This document shows positions 7,998 through 19,400 of a stretch of DNA of 48,207 nucleotides, piece by piece (positions within the stretch are counted from its first letter, which is position 1; each line of letters opens with the position of its first letter). Location of the stretch: assembly GCA_020630805.1 (NCBI GenBank), contig JAHDIM010000005.1, forward strand, positions 6,329 to 54,535, given 5' to 3'. Below the pieces are notes generated by a model, which saw only the letters and a program-made list of their open reading frames with translations, had not been told where the DNA came from and ran no database searches. Source of the DNA: Anaerolineales bacterium (lineage in GTDB: Bacteria; Chloroflexota; Anaerolineae; Anaerolineales; UBA6668). The position numbers were made by a program, and so were the translations under genes.

Positions 7998-10900
7998 TTA
8001 GCGCTGCTTTGTAACAGAGGACACTGCGCCACCGAACATCATGAAGACCCCCACGACGCCAACAATTAGAGCCGCTATTCCAGCAATGATGAACATCATT
8101 GGGTTGAAGAACCCTGTTTCTGGGAGAGCATCTGGAATAATTTGCACGCCCGCCACATTACTGCGAATTTCAGTCGTGGTATCTGCACTGGCCACAAGCG
8201 CAAAGCTGTCAATTGCAACACCGGCAGTTGCGGTTTCATTGACCTTCACCGTGACGCGAATTTCAATCGTCTGCGCAACACCCAGCGTGTCCAGTTCGGC
8301 CACAATTTCACGGGTCGCGCTGTCATAGCTGACCTTGCCCTTTTCGCTAAACCCACCGATGTAGTCCAGCTGTGGGGAGAGTTCTGAACGCACCACGACA
8401 TCATCTGCCGGTTCATTGCCTTGGTTAGAAAGCGAGATGGTGTAGACCAAGTCACTCCCAACTCTGCCAATTGCGGCATTACTGCGGACATCTACTAAGA
8501 GCTGTGGTGCAGTCGCTGGTGTTGGCGTTGGCACTGGGGTTGCCGTGTTTGGTGCTTCTAAGTTTGCCGTGACAACGGTATTGTCATTGATGACATTGTT
8601 AGTTTGCGCAACGGCAACGGGAGTAGACGTAGCCGCACTTGTCGTTTGATTACTCACCTGCGTTGGCGTTGCAGTGTTGGTAGCGACACCGGCTTGTGGC
8701 GTAAAGGTCGCTGTTGCGGTGTTCGTTGCCGTCGCCCCAACTGGCGGCGTAAACGTTGGCGTTGCCGTATTCGTTGCAGTTGCGCCCGCTTGCGGGGTAA
8801 ATGTAGGCGTTGCCGTATTGGTCGCTGTTGGGTTGCTACCTGCTTGCGGCGTAAACGTTGGCGTTGCTGTATTCGTTGCAGTTGGTGTTGCTGTTGGATT
8901 ATCGCCGGTGCTCACACCAATCCCTAATGGATCATAAATGATGCCATCAGCCGCAGTGTCATCGCCGAACATCCCGTCTTGCAGGGTGAAGGTCACGGTG
9001 ACAACCGTTTTGCCATCAATTTCGATAGTGTCAAATTCAGCGTCGTATTCGTACCAGTCGGTCACTGGGCCGTTTGGCTCTGTTGGCCCAAACTTCCGCA
9101 ATACAAGCCCTTCCGGATCGCTAACGTCGTGCAAGATGAGGGTCACTTCACTTTCGCCACCAGTTTCTCCACAGCCAAGGCGGTAGTCAATGAGACCAAA
9201 TGGATAGTCGTAGTCTTCATCGTCACGGACGACTTCGTCTTCGCGCAGCGTATTGTCTACGACGAGATCTTCACACGTCCCTTCAAATTCAACGGTGACA
9301 TATTCTTCATCGTCTTCAGCCGTGGTCAACGACGCAACATTATTTTGCAACGCATCTGGTGTACCATCGTTATTGCCATCACCGTCATTGGGAGCATTGA
9401 CTTCAACAATGGTGTCAACACCGTTACCGTCATCATCTGAGTCTAGATAGTCAGGCGTCCCGTCCTTGTCGGTGTCTTGCGCGTCAGAAGGATCACCGTC
9501 TCCGTTCGGGTCTGGGTTTTCCAATGCGGTATCTAGACCATCGTCTTCGTCATCGGCGTCGGCCCAGTCTGGGATACCGTCTTTGTCTGTATCGCGACAA
9601 GCATTTTCCCCTTCTGGACATTCTGCTTCGAATGACAACCCGTCTGTGTCAACTTGGAATGTAGGTATTGGTTCAGGTGTTTCCGTCGGTGGCACATCGG
9701 TCGCAGTTGGCGCTGGTGTTTCTGTCGGAGGCACATCTGTTGCGGTTGGTTCAGGCGTTTCCGTCGCCGGAACTTCTGTCGCAGTTGGCTCCGGTGTTTC
9801 CGTCGGTGGTACGTCCGTTGCCGTTGGTTCTACTGTATTTGTCGCCGTTGGCTCTACATTTGATTCAGCAATTGGTGGTGCGTCAGACACCGGCGATTCG
9901 ACCGGTTCATCAGTCGGCACAACAGTTGCTGGGGTTTCGGTCGGTGGCACAACAGTTGGTTCTTCAGTTGGTGGCACATCCGTTGCTGTTGGTTCAGGCG
10001 TTTCCGTCGGTGGCACGTCGGTAGCCGTTGGTTCTGGCGTTTCCGTTGGTGGCGCATCGGTTGGAGCTGGCTCTGGCGTTTCCGTTGGAGTGACTGGATT
10101 TGGATCAATCACAGTAAAGGAAGCAACATCATCTGGGATAACCACGTCAGTCGCTAAGGTGCCATTGGTTTCTAGCTTGAGTTGCAAGTCATAGACACCA
10201 GCCTCCAGCGCCGCAAATTCCGCAAACATATCTTCATTGAAAACTGCACTCGGATAATCGCCTTCAGCAAACGTTGCGAGGTAGTCCCCATTCATATAGA
10301 GCTTGAGGATTTCATCATCGCCAAACTCAAAATTCTGATCTAAGTTGAAGAAAAAGAATGCAAATGGAATGTCGTTTCCAATTTCAAACTCACGTCCGTC
10401 ATGTGGACGTGTGAGGCGCACATAAGGTCCATAGCCAGGGTTATGGTTCAGTTCAGACCATGTCTGAACTGAGAACATCGGCAGTGGTTCATCAGTCGTA
10501 GGATCCACCGTCCCTGCTTGCGCTGCGCGGTAAGGGGTTTCTACCCGACTAATCGATTCGTCATCTTTTACTTTCTTATAATCGACTTCAAGCACTGTGC
10601 CCTTGTTCGCTTCAAGTGCATAGTTAGCAAAATAGGGAACGTCTGACACGTCTGTATCCCAAAACAGAAAGTCGACCATGACGTCTTTAAATTGCGCTTC
10701 ATCGAACACGTTTGGATAGTGCGTGTAAAGGGCAACTGTCACATCTTTTTTGGGAATATCTGAGTCCCAGTAAAACACGAGCACATCACCCGGCGCAAAA
10801 TCTTCATATGGGGGATTAGGGTCGTCCCCATAAAATGTCTTGATTTTTTCACACTGAATTTGCACACACAAATAGTAGTCGCCAAAATTCTCATCTTGCG

Positions 10901-11135
10901 TGATACCAAGGTTTACCAACTCAATCCAGTCTTGGTCATTGGCAGAGCCATCACCATTGAAATACACCTCATTGATATAAATTTCAGTTGCTGGAGGTTG
11001 GGTGTTCTCTGCTGAGTCGCCAAATGCGAAAGTCAGAGACACATTACTTGCATTAAGCAACAAAGCCAACAGGGATGCGATCCCAATTAGTAACAAGCGC
11101 TTTGCAGCTGCTGGTGAAGTAACAATACGTGCCAT
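7998..11135 (-). CDS. LPxTG surface protein A: LTD, one TSP3 unit, choice-of-anchor U, DUF11
   Basis: A secreted 1045-residue protein. I prefer the ATG at 11135 (preceded by AGGAAA five bases upstream) over the GTG at 11168 used by the ORF track. Layout: signal peptide (about 10-38); lamin-tail-like domain (about 51-165; [20 protein letters not shown]); a beta-sandwich-like region (about 235-345); a Pro/Thr/Glu linker of repeated [12 protein letters not shown] units (about 350-490); Asp-rich thrombospondin-3-type calcium repeats (about 515-600); a choice-of-anchor-U-like domain (about 610-745, [15 protein letters not shown]); a second Thr-rich linker; a DUF11 domain (about 865-985); and LPETG at about 1004 followed by a hydrophobic stretch and a KQR tail. 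This is a complete sortase sorting signal. Role is inferred: cell-wall-attached adhesin or structural filament. It is the last of four paralogues. Confidence 0.88.
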   Translation of the reverse strand: MARIVTSPAAAKRLLLIGIASLLALLLNASNVSLTFAFGDSAENTQPPATEIYINEVYFNGDGSANDQDWIELVNLGITQDENFGDYYLCVQIQCEKIKTFYGDDPNPPYEDFAPGDVLVFYWDSDIPKKDVTVALYTHYPNVFDEAQFKDVMVDFLFWDTDVSDVPYFANYALEANKGTVLEVDYKKVKDDESISRVETPYRAAQAGTVDPTTDEPLPMFSVQTWSELNHNPGYGPYVRLTRPHDGREFEIGNDIPFAFFFFNLDQNFEFGDDEILKLYMNGDYLATFAEGDYPSAVFNEDMFAEFAALEAGVYDLQLKLETNGTLATDVVIPDDVASFTVIDPNPVTPTETPEPAPTDAPPTETPEPTATDVPPTETPEPTATDVPPTEEPTVVPPTETPATVVPTDEPVESPVSDAPPIAESNVEPTATNTVEPTATDVPPTETPEPTATEVPATETPEPTATDVPPTETPAPTATDVPPTETPEPIPTFQVDTDGLSFEAECPEGENACRDTDKDGIPDWADADDEDDGLDTALENPDPNGDGDPSDAQDTDKDGTPDYLDSDDDGNGVDTIVEVNAPNDGDGNNDGTPDALQNNVASLTTAEDDEEYVTVEFEGTCEDLVVDNTLREDEVVRDDEDYDYPFGLIDYRLGCGETGGESEVTLILHDVSDPEGLVLRKFGPTEPNGPVTDWYEYDAEFDTIEIDGKTVVTVTFTLQDGMFGDDTAADGIIYDPLGIGVSTGDNPTATPTATNTATPTFTPQAGSNPTATNTATPTFTPQAGATATNTATPTFTPPVGATATNTATATFTPQAGVATNTATPTQVSNQTTSAATSTPVAVAQTNNVINDNTVVTANLEAPNTATPVPTPTPATAPQLLVDVRSNAAIGRVGSDLVYTISLSNQGNEPADDVVVRSELSPQLDYIGGFSEKGKVSYDSATREIVAELDTLGVAQTIEIRVTVKVNETATAGVAIDSFALVASADTTTEIRSNVAGVQIIPDALPETGFFNPMMFIIAGIAALIVGVVGVFMMFGGAVSSVTKQR
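8685..8895. repeat. tandem DNA repeat encoding [14 protein letters not shown] linker
   Basis: About four imperfect units of roughly 45-55 bp built around GCTTGCGGCGTAAACGTTGG and a GTTGCCGTATTCGTTGC-like tract. They encode the Thr-rich linker of protein A, between its choice-of-anchor-U and DUF11 domains. Coordinates are approximate. Confidence 0.75.
9655..10095. repeat. tandem DNA repeat encoding [12 protein letters not shown] linker
   Basis: Repeated units of 36-48 bp with the core GGTGTTTCCGTCGGTGGCAC, each encoding a [11 protein letters not shown](D/E) segment in the minus-strand gene. The array explains the long shadow ORFs the track shows on the plus strand here. Such arrays change length readily by slippage or recombination. 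Coordinates are approximate. Confidence 0.8.
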
Positions 11136-11524
11136 AAAATTTCCTATACGATCCAAGTTTTTCTCCACTCTTAGTGTAAGTAATTACACATTTTGCAAAA
11201 TTGAGGTTGGATTGTTTTTTATTGAGGAAAAATAAAAAGTAAGAATCTGGTTACCTTGGTTGGGCAGGCTTAAGAGAATCTTTAGCAAATGCACCTGTAC
11301 TACTGATTTACGACCACCGTCATAGGTGGACATTTCACACCAATGCAAGATTCAGCCACTGAATTAGGCGCTGCGGGCTACCGCAAATTCAGGTAAATAA
11401 GTGAGATTTCAGTCGAGCTCTCCGTAACATGACTGAGAAATTGTTAGTGCGCAAAAGTTGGCATCAAGCGAAGGCAGCGACTGGCGCGTCTAGGTAAGCC
11501 ATGCCACAGTAACCAAACCAAAAC

Positions 11525-11548
11525 GGCTCCTCGTAAATGAGGAGCCGC
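11525..11548 (-). terminator. hairpin, probable terminator downstream of gene B
   Basis: CGGCTCCTC pairs perfectly with GAGGAGCCG around GTAAAT. On the minus strand the stem is followed by TTTTGG. It lies 145 bases beyond the stop of gene B, further than the terminators of the three other paralogues, because the REP-like element intervenes. Confidence 0.7.
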
Positions 11549-11582
11549 AATGACTTCAAGGGATTAGGACTTTCGGATGTCA

Positions 11583-11660
11583 GAGCGCATTGAGCCTGTC
11601 GAAATGCCACATTGTCACTAGTGGCAAGCCTTACCTGCAGGCGACAAGCTCAGTGAGCAA
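11583..11660. repeat. REP-like palindromic element
   Basis: The outer arms are imperfect inverted copies: GCGCATTGAGCCTGTCGAAA at the left, and GGCGACAAGCTCAGTGAGCA at the right, whose complement reads TGCTCACTGAGCTTGTCGCC. The inside carries GGCAAGCCTTACCTGC, itself a short hairpin. The same core (GGCAGGCCTTACCTGC) occurs in the element at 28520-28707. The CTGAGC.TGTCG wording is typical of dispersed intergenic repeats. Confidence 0.6.
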
Positions 11661-11693
11661 AAGTCCTTGAGGGGTTGAAAGCAATCTCAGGCG

Positions 11694-14600
11694 TTATCGC
11701 TTGGCAAATTTAGTCACGAGGCCACCAAAGACCAGCGCCCAGCCAGCTGTTGCCAGTAACAACGCCACAATGCCGGCAATAATGAGAAATTGCGCATTGA
11801 ACACGCCCGTCTCAGGCAATTCACTCGGAATGACCTGCACACCTGCAACATTCGTCTTGAGTTCGGTGGCCGCATTTGCGTCTGCCGCAAACTCAAAGGT
11901 TTCAATCGGCACGCCGGCTTGGGCATTTTCATTCACTTTGGCCGTCACGCGGATCGTTACCAGTTCACCAACCGGAATGTCAGTCAATTCTGCATATAAC
12001 TCGCGCTTCTCATTGTCGAATTCAACGCGGCCTTTTGAGCTAAACCCACCAATATAAGTCAGTTGCTCTGGCAAGATGGTTCGCAGTGCAACATCTTGGG
12101 CTTGCTTATTCCCTTCGTTCATCACCGAAATACGATACACAATATTGTCACCAATTTGAGACACGGCTGCATTCGCTCTGACATCCACAAATAGCTTCGC
12201 CATCTGATCAGCGTCAGTTGAAGCGGTTGTGTCCTGCGGGGTTGCGGTCGGCTCAGATGTTGCCGTATTGGTAGGTGTTGGCGTGTTCGTCGCTGTATTC
12301 TCTAGCGCTGCTGTTGCAATTGGCGTTGGCGTATTTGTATTGGTGCCTGTTGGGACAACCGTGCCGGGTCCTACCGTATTTGTTGCCGTCGGCGTGCGCG
12401 TTGGCGTATTTGTCGCCGCGCTTGTGCCGGTTGGGCTTGCTGTGAACGTGGCGGTTGCCGTATTCGTTGGGGTCGGAGTGTTTGTTGCGTCAGACTGCGA
12501 CTGGAGTGCAATCTCTGCAGTTGGTGTCAGCGTTGCCGTACTCGTGGGGGCTGACGTTGGCGTACTGGTCGCGGTAGCCGTGTTTGTTGCCGTTGCAGTT
12601 GGGGCAATAGAGAACATTGGTGTGTTCGTCGCGGTTGCGGTTGGGGTAACGTCATCGCTTTCTACACCAATTCCAAATGGATCTAGAATCATACCGTCTT
12701 CAACTGAGTCATCCCCAAGGACGCCATCAGTCAAAGAGAAGGTCACCATCACGACAGTCTGTCCGCCAATGACAGTAGTTGAAAAGTTTGCAGGGAAGTC
12801 GTACCAATCGCTGGTGGCGCTCCCTGGGGTCACTGGGCCATACTTGCGCATCACCAACCCTGTTGGGTCATCTAACTCATGAATGAGTAGCGTGAGATCG
12901 CTCTGTTCGCCTAAGTCACCACAGCCCAATTGATAATCGATGAGGCCAAACGGATAGTCATACATCACGTCTTGCAACGCAATGTCACCTTCAACAATTG
13001 CTGCATGCAAGTAGAACTCAGCACAGTCCCCTTGTGATTCCATAGTGACATAGCCACTGGTGATTTCAGCATGAGGGAAAGACGCAACGTGATTTTGCTC
13101 AGCATCTGGAATGCCATCATCGTTGGCGTCACCGTTGTTTGGTGCGTTCTGCTCTAAGGCTGTGTCTACATTGCTGCCGTCATCATCTTCATCAAGATAG
13201 TTTGGCGTGCCGTCAGTGTCACTGTCGGCTGCATCTGCGGGGTCGCCATCACCGTTCGGGTCAGCGTTTTCTTGAAGGGTTGGAATCCCGTCTTCGTCAT
13301 CGTCAGTGTCCAGATAATCTGGCGTACCATCGGCATCTGTGTCTAGCGCATCAGCTAGGTTACCATCGTTATTCGGATCTGCGCCTTCAAACCCATTACT
13401 GATGCCGTCCCCGTCAGCATCGGCACCATCATCAATCGCATCGAGATAGTCTGGAACGCCGTCCGTGTCTGAATCAAGCGCATCTGCTGGGTCAGTATCC
13501 CCATTCGGGTCTGGGTCTTCGCCGCTGGTCAGCGTGCCGTCTTCATCATCGTCACGATCGATGAAATCTGGAATACCGTCCCCATCAGAGTCGAGCCCGT
13601 CAGCAGGATCACCGTCACCATTCGGGTCTGGATCTTCGTAGATGGTGGCAATCCCGTCGTTATCATCATCAGTGTCTAGATAGTCTGGCGTAACCGTGCC
13701 ATGCGTGTTGCGGGCATCATCTGGGTTCCCATCACCATTCGGGTCTGGGTCTTCAAAAATTGTATTGACGCCATCATCATCGTCGTCAGCGTCCAAGTAG
13801 TTCGCAGTCGTATCTGTGTCAGTGTCAATTGCGTCATTGTCGTCACCGTCACCATCTGGATCTGGATCTTCGTAAATCGTATCGACACTGTCACCATCAT
13901 CATCTGGGTCACGATAGTTTGGAATGCTATCCGTGTCCGTATCTAGCGCATCACTTGGATCTAAGTCATTGTTAGGATCGCTGTATTCAAAAATAGTTTT
14001 CAGCGTGTCGCCGTCATCATCTTGATCAAGGTAGTCTGCAACGCCATCGCCATCCGTATCTACGGCATCGTCTGGGTTACCATCACCGTTCGGATCTGAG
14101 AGTTCAAAGATTGTGCCGACACCATCGTCATCGTCGTCATTGTCAAGGTAATCTGGCAGCAGATAACCGTTGTGACTGTTTTGAGCATCGGCCGGGTCAC
14201 CATCACCATTCGGGTCTGGATTTTCGTACAAAGTCTTGACGCCATCATCATCGTCATCGTTGTCTAGATAGTCTGGGATCGAGTCCGTGTCTGAATCTTG
14301 GGCGTCTGAGATATCATGGTCGCCATTGGGATCTGACCCTTCGAGGTCACCAAAGAGACCATCGCCGTCATCATCACGATCTAGATAGTCTGGGATGCCG
14401 TCGCCGTCCGTATCTTGCGCATCTGAAAGATCACCGTCGCCATTTGGGTCTGGATTTTCATACAGGGTGCTGACCATGTCGCCGTCATTGTCCCAATCGA
14501 GCCAATCGGCTTTCGTCGCACCATGGGTTCGAAGCGCATCATCTGGATTGCCATCGCCATTTGGGTCAGCTTGTTCCAAGATAGTTGGCAGACCGTCGTC

Positions 14601-15893
14601 ATCATCGTCAGGGTCTAGATAGTTTGGTAAGGCATCGCCATCTTCATTGTCAGCGTCAGCTGGGTCACCGTCACCGTTGGGATCTGGCCCTTCGTAAATC
14701 GTGAGAATGCCGTCACCATCATCATCTGGATCTTGATAGTCAGCTAAGCCGTCACTATCGGTATCCACACAGTCTGGCAAACCAGTTGGACACTCAGTGG
14801 CAAATGAGAGGCCATCGCCATCGGTGTCTTCATAGCCGTTTTCAACAACGGTGAAATTCACAATATCTTGCAGGTTGCTTGATGCGCCAGCAGCAGCGTA
14901 GGTGAATTGAACCGCCTTCAGTTCGTAAGTTCCCGGAGCTAGGCCCTGTAATTCAACGTAGTCAACTAAGGTAACGTTCTGTTCACCAATATCTGCTGTT
15001 GAATGTTCAGCAATAAGCACATCATCCAGATAGACCCTGATGACATCATTTCCGTCTGTGCCTGTGCTGTAGTTCAGGTCAAAATTACTATGGAAGTATT
15101 GGTAGTCAATCGGATCCCCTTCCATGTAGCCCGCGCCGTCTAGCGGTGTGACAATGCGTAAATACGTCCCAAACTGAGGATTATGCAACCCTTCTGAAAC
15201 CGCGACATATTCAAAGTCTGACCCGTAAGCAAAGTTACCATTGGCCGGGTCTGGCGTAATTGGACCGTTGTTTTCTAATTTGGTGCGTTGTAAGGAGTCG
15301 TTTGGTGGCAGTACTGTCAGGCCTTCTTTGTAGAAGAAACTCGCTTTGCCTTCTGCTGCTGCATCTAAGGTAAGCAGAGGCAAGTTACCTGTGCCATCGC
15401 CCCAGTGTACTAAGTCCACCAGTTGGTCAACCAAGTCTGCATGCGGTTGCCCTTGCGTCGGATCTTCCGTGTGCAAGGACAGCGTGGCGTTGTGGTCTGG
15501 CATGTCTTCGCCCCATGAGACAAAGAGCAGGTCTGGAGCCGCAAGATCCACATAAAATGGATCTGTTCCAGTCGGCACCAAGTCTGCAATCCGTTTACAG
15601 TTGGTCAAATCAATACAGACATAATATTGATCGAACCCCATCGCCACATCAGTCCCCAGATTGACCACTTCAAACCAATCGGTGTAGCCTGAGCCAGGTA
15701 TCACCTTGAAATTGACTTCATTGATGTAAACACCTTGTCGCTCAACTGTCAGATCTGTGGGGTTGCTCCATTGCGCATATAAAGGCTGCACCATAACTAA
15801 CGTTAGCAGCACGCCAAGAATGGCCCAAACGCTCATGCGGGATCTTGTGAGGGGTGAGTAAAACGCGGTTACTACGTTTCGTTTTGCACTCAT
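11694..15893 (-). CDS. LPxTG surface protein B: LTD and 13-unit TSP3 array
   Basis: A 1399-residue secreted protein, the middle-downstream member of the four-gene array. Order: signal peptide ending near PLYAQ (about 22-41); lamin-tail-like domain (about 52-170; [21 protein letters not shown]); a beta-rich region (about 240-350); 13 Asp-rich units of about 39 residues plus a terminal partial unit (about 356-937; unit core [20 protein letters not shown]), of the thrombospondin-3 calcium-binding type; choice-of-anchor-U-like domain (about 940-1085; [15 protein letters not shown]); Thr-rich linker; DUF11 (about 1233-1350); LPETG at about 1359, a hydrophobic helix and a KFAKR tail. ATG at 15893 is preceded by GAGAGAAAG. 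Calcium binding would stiffen the stalk; surface attachment by a sortase is inferred. Confidence 0.88.
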   Translation of the reverse strand: MSAKRNVVTAFYSPLTRSRMSVWAILGVLLTLVMVQPLYAQWSNPTDLTVERQGVYINEVNFKVIPGSGYTDWFEVVNLGTDVAMGFDQYYVCIDLTNCKRIADLVPTGTDPFYVDLAAPDLLFVSWGEDMPDHNATLSLHTEDPTQGQPHADLVDQLVDLVHWGDGTGNLPLLTLDAAAEGKASFFYKEGLTVLPPNDSLQRTKLENNGPITPDPANGNFAYGSDFEYVAVSEGLHNPQFGTYLRIVTPLDGAGYMEGDPIDYQYFHSNFDLNYSTGTDGNDVIRVYLDDVLIAEHSTADIGEQNVTLVDYVELQGLAPGTYELKAVQFTYAAAGASSNLQDIVNFTVVENGYEDTDGDGLSFATECPTGLPDCVDTDSDGLADYQDPDDDGDGILTIYEGPDPNGDGDPADADNEDGDALPNYLDPDDDDDGLPTILEQADPNGDGNPDDALRTHGATKADWLDWDNDGDMVSTLYENPDPNGDGDLSDAQDTDGDGIPDYLDRDDDGDGLFGDLEGSDPNGDHDISDAQDSDTDSIPDYLDNDDDDDGVKTLYENPDPNGDGDPADAQNSHNGYLLPDYLDNDDDDDGVGTIFELSDPNGDGNPDDAVDTDGDGVADYLDQDDDGDTLKTIFEYSDPNNDLDPSDALDTDTDSIPNYRDPDDDGDSVDTIYEDPDPDGDGDDNDAIDTDTDTTANYLDADDDDDGVNTIFEDPDPNGDGNPDDARNTHGTVTPDYLDTDDDNDGIATIYEDPDPNGDGDPADGLDSDGDGIPDFIDRDDDEDGTLTSGEDPDPNGDTDPADALDSDTDGVPDYLDAIDDGADADGDGISNGFEGADPNNDGNLADALDTDADGTPDYLDTDDDEDGIPTLQENADPNGDGDPADAADSDTDGTPNYLDEDDDGSNVDTALEQNAPNNGDANDDGIPDAEQNHVASFPHAEITSGYVTMESQGDCAEFYLHAAIVEGDIALQDVMYDYPFGLIDYQLGCGDLGEQSDLTLLIHELDDPTGLVMRKYGPVTPGSATSDWYDFPANFSTTVIGGQTVVMVTFSLTDGVLGDDSVEDGMILDPFGIGVESDDVTPTATATNTPMFSIAPTATATNTATATSTPTSAPTSTATLTPTAEIALQSQSDATNTPTPTNTATATFTASPTGTSAATNTPTRTPTATNTVGPGTVVPTGTNTNTPTPIATAALENTATNTPTPTNTATSEPTATPQDTTASTDADQMAKLFVDVRANAAVSQIGDNIVYRISVMNEGNKQAQDVALRTILPEQLTYIGGFSSKGRVEFDNEKRELYAELTDIPVGELVTIRVTAKVNENAQAGVPIETFEFAADANAATELKTNVAGVQVIPSELPETGVFNAQFLIIAGIVALLLATAGWALVFGGLVTKFAKR
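13085..14830. repeat. TSP3-encoding DNA repeat array in gene B
   Basis: About 13 degenerate units of roughly 117-120 bp encoding the Asp-rich calcium repeats. Recurrent words are CCATCACCATTCGGGTCTGG and ATCATCATCGTC. Units are diverged enough to show independent histories, and some have lost the DTDGDG loop (for example those with RTHGATK or NTHGTVTP instead). Confidence 0.8.
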
Positions 15894-15934
15894 AGAACTT
15901 TCTCTCGTGGTATACCGTTACAATCAAAAAAATT

Positions 15935-15969
15935 GACAACAGGCAAACTGCCCAGTTTCAACCTGTGTC
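15935..15969 (-). promoter_or_regulatory. leader hairpin upstream of gene B
   Basis: GACAACAGG pairs with CCTGTGTC (one bulge). On the minus strand the stem is followed within two bases by a run of seven T, resembling an intrinsic terminator placed in the 5' leader, about 40 bases before the ATG. A hairpin at the equivalent place precedes gene C (20754-20789). Possible attenuator; function is inference. Confidence 0.4.
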
Positions 15970-16086
15970 AGCGCTAACATGTATTGACCTGTATAGCGCG
16001 CTGAAACAAATAATCACTTCTCTCCCAAAATAATTATTCGTCTCCAAATACTTATTAGATGTATTTAGTGTAATTAGAATCCACAA

Positions 16087-16120
16087 TTTAGATTGTTTAG
16101 GGTAACTTGAGACTTGGTAA
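16087..16120 (-). promoter_or_regulatory. conserved upstream block of gene B
   Basis: Plus-strand reading TTTAGATTGTTTAGGGTA then ACTTGAGACTTGGTAA. It matches the block upstream of gene C (20911-20944) at most positions and the one before the DUF1800 gene. Immediately downstream in the direction of transcription, genes B and C also share a TCTnATTACACT box, so the conservation extends over about 70 bp. Confidence 0.55.
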
Positions 16121-16397
16121 AAGCCAGCGGTGCGCGTCGAAACGCCAAAGGTCATGCAGGATTTAGGAAAGTTTAGAAGCTCAAGCCGAGTCACATCTGA
16201 ATCTCCTAGTCGTTTGAAGAATCTAGTCAAATTTTTACATTGTCAGATTAAATAGCAGTGCCCCTTGTGAGGCAATCGACTCGATTATTGGTTTAAATTC
16301 AGTAGAAACTGGTTAGACCAGAGTCTAGAGATTAATTATTGGCGCCGCTAACATTAAGGAGATGCGCTGTAGTAAAACAGTCACATCCAGAAAACAA

Positions 16398-16427
16398 AAC
16401 AGGCTAGCCTTGTCGAGCTAGCCTGTT
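16398..16427 (-). terminator. intrinsic terminator of gene C
   Basis: AACAGGCTAGC pairs perfectly with GCTAGCCTGTT around CTTGTCGA. On the minus strand it is followed by TTGTTTTC, 29 bases after the stop codon of gene C. Confidence 0.9.
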
Positions 16428-16456
16428 GATATTCACAAATTACCGCGCGGTTTCTG

Positions 16457-19400
16457 TCAGCGTTCGTCGCGAGAAGCCCGAGACAGAATGCCGCCAAACA
16501 GCAGCGTCCAGCCTGCCGCAGCGAGACCAAGTGCCACAGCGCCGGTTAGCAACAGCATGCGCGTATCAAATGCGCCCGTATTGGGCAATTCCCCTGGCAC
16601 AACTTGAACACCAGCCACGTTGGTTTGCAATTCAGTGACAGCATCTGCCTCTGCTGCAAACAAGAACGTTTCAATTGGTACACCAGCAACGGCGTCCTCA
16701 TTGACTTTTGCCGTAACGGTAATAGTCGCTAACTCACCCGCCTCAAGCGTGTCTAAGTCAGCAAAGACTTCCCGTTTTGCGTTGTCAAAGCTGACTCGTC
16801 CTTGCGAGCTAAAGCCACCAATGTAGTCCAACTCTTTTGGAAGCCCAGTCCGTAAGACCACGTTATTGGCGACATCATTGCCATCATTCATGACAGAGAT
16901 TTTGTAGACAATATCGTTCCCAATGCGGCTGATGGTTTTGTTTGCACGGACATCAACAAACAACTTAGACATACTATCTTTATCGTTCTCTGTGCTGATA
17001 TTTTCAAGCGTAGGTGCGACCGTAGCTGTCGGCGATGGCGTTGCCGTTGGGGCAGGCGTTGCTGTCGCGGTGTTCGTTGGCTCAGTTGTTGGCACCGCCG
17101 TATTGGTTGGCGTCGGCGTATTGGTAGCCCCCGGCGCCGCGGTTGCCGTATTGGTTGGTGTCAACGTTGCTGTCGGCGTATTGGTAATAGTAGCTGTGGC
17201 TGCTGGCGTTGCCGTGTTTGTTGCCGTAGCAGTTGCACTGGGCGTTGTTGTTGGCGTTGCCGTATTGGTTGGCGCTGCTTGCAGGGCTGCATTGAATTCT
17301 TCAACCGCTTCTGTTGCCGTTGGCAGAATTGGGAAGAGCGGTGTGGGGGTCATGGTTGGCGTTGGAGTCGGTTCTCCAGTTTCAACACCAATCCCCAATG
17401 GATCTAAGATCATGCCGTCTTCAATACTGTCATCCCCAACAATACCGTCTGTGAGTGAGAAATTGACCATCACCACCGTTTGACCGCCAATCACAGTAGT
17501 TCCAAATGTTGCCGGATAGTCATACCAATCGATATCGGTACTCCCTGGTGTTACTGGCCCATATTTGCGGAAGACCAGCCCTGCTGGGTCTGAAATTTCG
17601 TGAATCAGAAGAGTGACATCACTCATCTCACCAAGGTCACCGCACGTCAATTCATAGTCAATCAGACCAAATGGGTAGTCGTAGTAGATATCCTGTGTTG
17701 CGACATCACCTTCGACCAAGGTGCCTTGCAAAACAAAGTCGGCACAGTCTCCTTGAGATTCCATCGTGACATAGCCCATGCTGGTTTCTGCATGTGGGAA
17801 AGAGGCAACGTTATTTTGCTCAGAGTCAGGCGTACCATCGTCATTGGCATCGCCATTATTTGGAGCATCGTTTTCAATGACAGAGTCAACGTTGCTCCCG
17901 TCATCATCGGTGTCGAGATAGTTCGGAATGCCGTCATTGTCAGTATCTAACGCGTCTGAATAGTCACCATCTCCATTAGGATCAGCGCCTTCTTCTAGGT
18001 TGCTAAGTCCATCATTGTCGTCATCATCATCAAGATAGTTTGGAATGCCATCTGCGTCAGCATCTGCGGCGTCACTAGGGTCAGCGTCGCCGTTTGGGTC
18101 AGCGTCTTCCAAAGAAGTGAGAATCAGGTCGCCATCATCATCGGTATCGAGATAATCCGGCGTGCCGTCATTGTCAGTATCAACCGCATCTGCTGGGTCT
18201 TTATCTGCATCTGGGTCCTGATTTTCTAATTCACTTTCGAGCCCATCGCCGTCGTCATCTTTATCAAGATAGTCTGGGATTCCATCAGCATCCGTGTCTT
18301 GGGCATCGTCTGGATTACCGTCACCATTCGGGTCTGGATTTTCATGCAGAGAGTAGATGCCGTCGTTATCATCATTCCGATCCATGAAGTCAACTGCAAT
18401 TGCACCAAATGTGTTGCGGGCATCGTCTGGATTACCGTCACCATTTGGGTCTGGGTCTTCATAAATACTGTGAACACCGTCGCCATCATCGTCTTCATCC
18501 AGATAATTTGGAATGCCGTCACTGTCTTTGTCATCCGCGTCACTGGGATCATTGTCGCCATCTGGGTCAGCAAGTTCAAATTCAGTATGAACGCTATCCC
18601 CATCATCATCGATGTCTAGATAGTCAGCAATACCATCGCCATCGCTGTCTTGCGCATCGGCAACGTCTTGGTCATTATTCGGATCTGGGTTTTCAAAGTC
18701 ACCAAAAATACCGTCCCCATCATCATCACGGTCAAGGTAGTCTGGCGTGCCATCACCATCAGTATCTTGCGCATCTGAAAGGTCACCATCTCCATTCGGA
18801 TCTGGGTTTTCATAGAGCGTGCTAACCAAGTCACCGTCATTGTCCCAGTCTAAGTAGTCGGGACGCGTTGCGCCGTGTGTTCTTAGCGCATCATCTGGGT
18901 TGCCATCCCCATTCGGGTCGGCTTGCTCTAGATTGGTGGGCAATCCGTCGCCATCATCATCAGCATCTAGGTAGTTTGGCAGCGCATCGCCGTCTTCATT
19001 ATCAGCATCGGCTGGGGAACCATCACCGTTTGGGTCTGCGCCTTCAAAAATAGTCCAGACACCGTCATTGTCATCATCGATATCTAAGTAATCTGGGCCT
19101 GCAATGGGGTCGCTATCTTGGGCATCAGACGGTTCACCATCACCATTGGCATCCGGATTTTCATGAATAGTGAACACGCTGTCACCATCATCGTCTTCGT
19201 CCAAATAGTCTTTGATGCCGTCCCCATCAAAGTCACGCGCATCAACGGGATCTAGATCATCTAAAGCCGGTGCTTGCTCATAAATACTATGGATGCCATC
19301 GCCATCATCATCGACATCTAAGTAATCTGGCAGCGCGTCGCTGTCCGTATTTTGCGCATCGGCGGGGTCACCGTCACTATTCGGGTCAGGATTTTCATAG

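Larger units (their letters stand above)
11136..11693. other. intergenic region between surface genes A and B
   Basis: No gene seen. It contains an AT-rich promoter region for gene A (TTACACTAA just before the GTG at 11168; GGATTGTTTTTTATTGAGG at about 11209-11228, a partial match to the shared upstream block), an imperfect hairpin at 11359-11392 (CTGAATT/AATTCAG enclosing TGCGG/CCGCA), a small CCACC/GGTGG hairpin at 11314-11329, the probable terminator at 11525-11548, and a REP-like palindromic element at about 11583-11660. Confidence 0.6.
15894..16456. other. intergenic region between surface genes B and C
   Basis: No convincing gene; the 90-codon minus-strand ORF at 15958-16230 is made of the regulatory DNA itself. 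The stretch holds the terminator of gene C (16398-16427), the conserved upstream block (16087-16120), an ATTACACTAAATAC box near 16060-16073, a CAGCGC/GCGCTG pairing at about 15972-16006, and a leader hairpin at 15935-15969 close to the start codon of gene B. Confidence 0.55.

Noticed and set aside
8604-10194. Long plus-strand ORFs rich in [13 protein letters not shown] and similar (for example 9466-10194, 9668-10024)
   Set aside because: They are antisense shadows of the Thr/Pro repeat of gene A; low-complexity repeats keep all frames open and the products have no signal or fold.
12229-12882. Plus-strand ORF of 217 codons rich in Val/Ala, and the similar one at 16923-17483
   Set aside because: Antisense to the Thr-rich linkers of genes B and C; their valine-rich pattern is the complement of ACN/GCN codons in the true genes.
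15958-16230. 90-codon minus-strand ORF in the intergenic region, and 20736-20975 (79 codons)
   Set aside because: Both cover the conserved upstream blocks; their shared peptide stretch (YQVS..KQS..LITL) merely reflects DNA similarity of the regulatory regions. No ribosome-binding site and no known fold.
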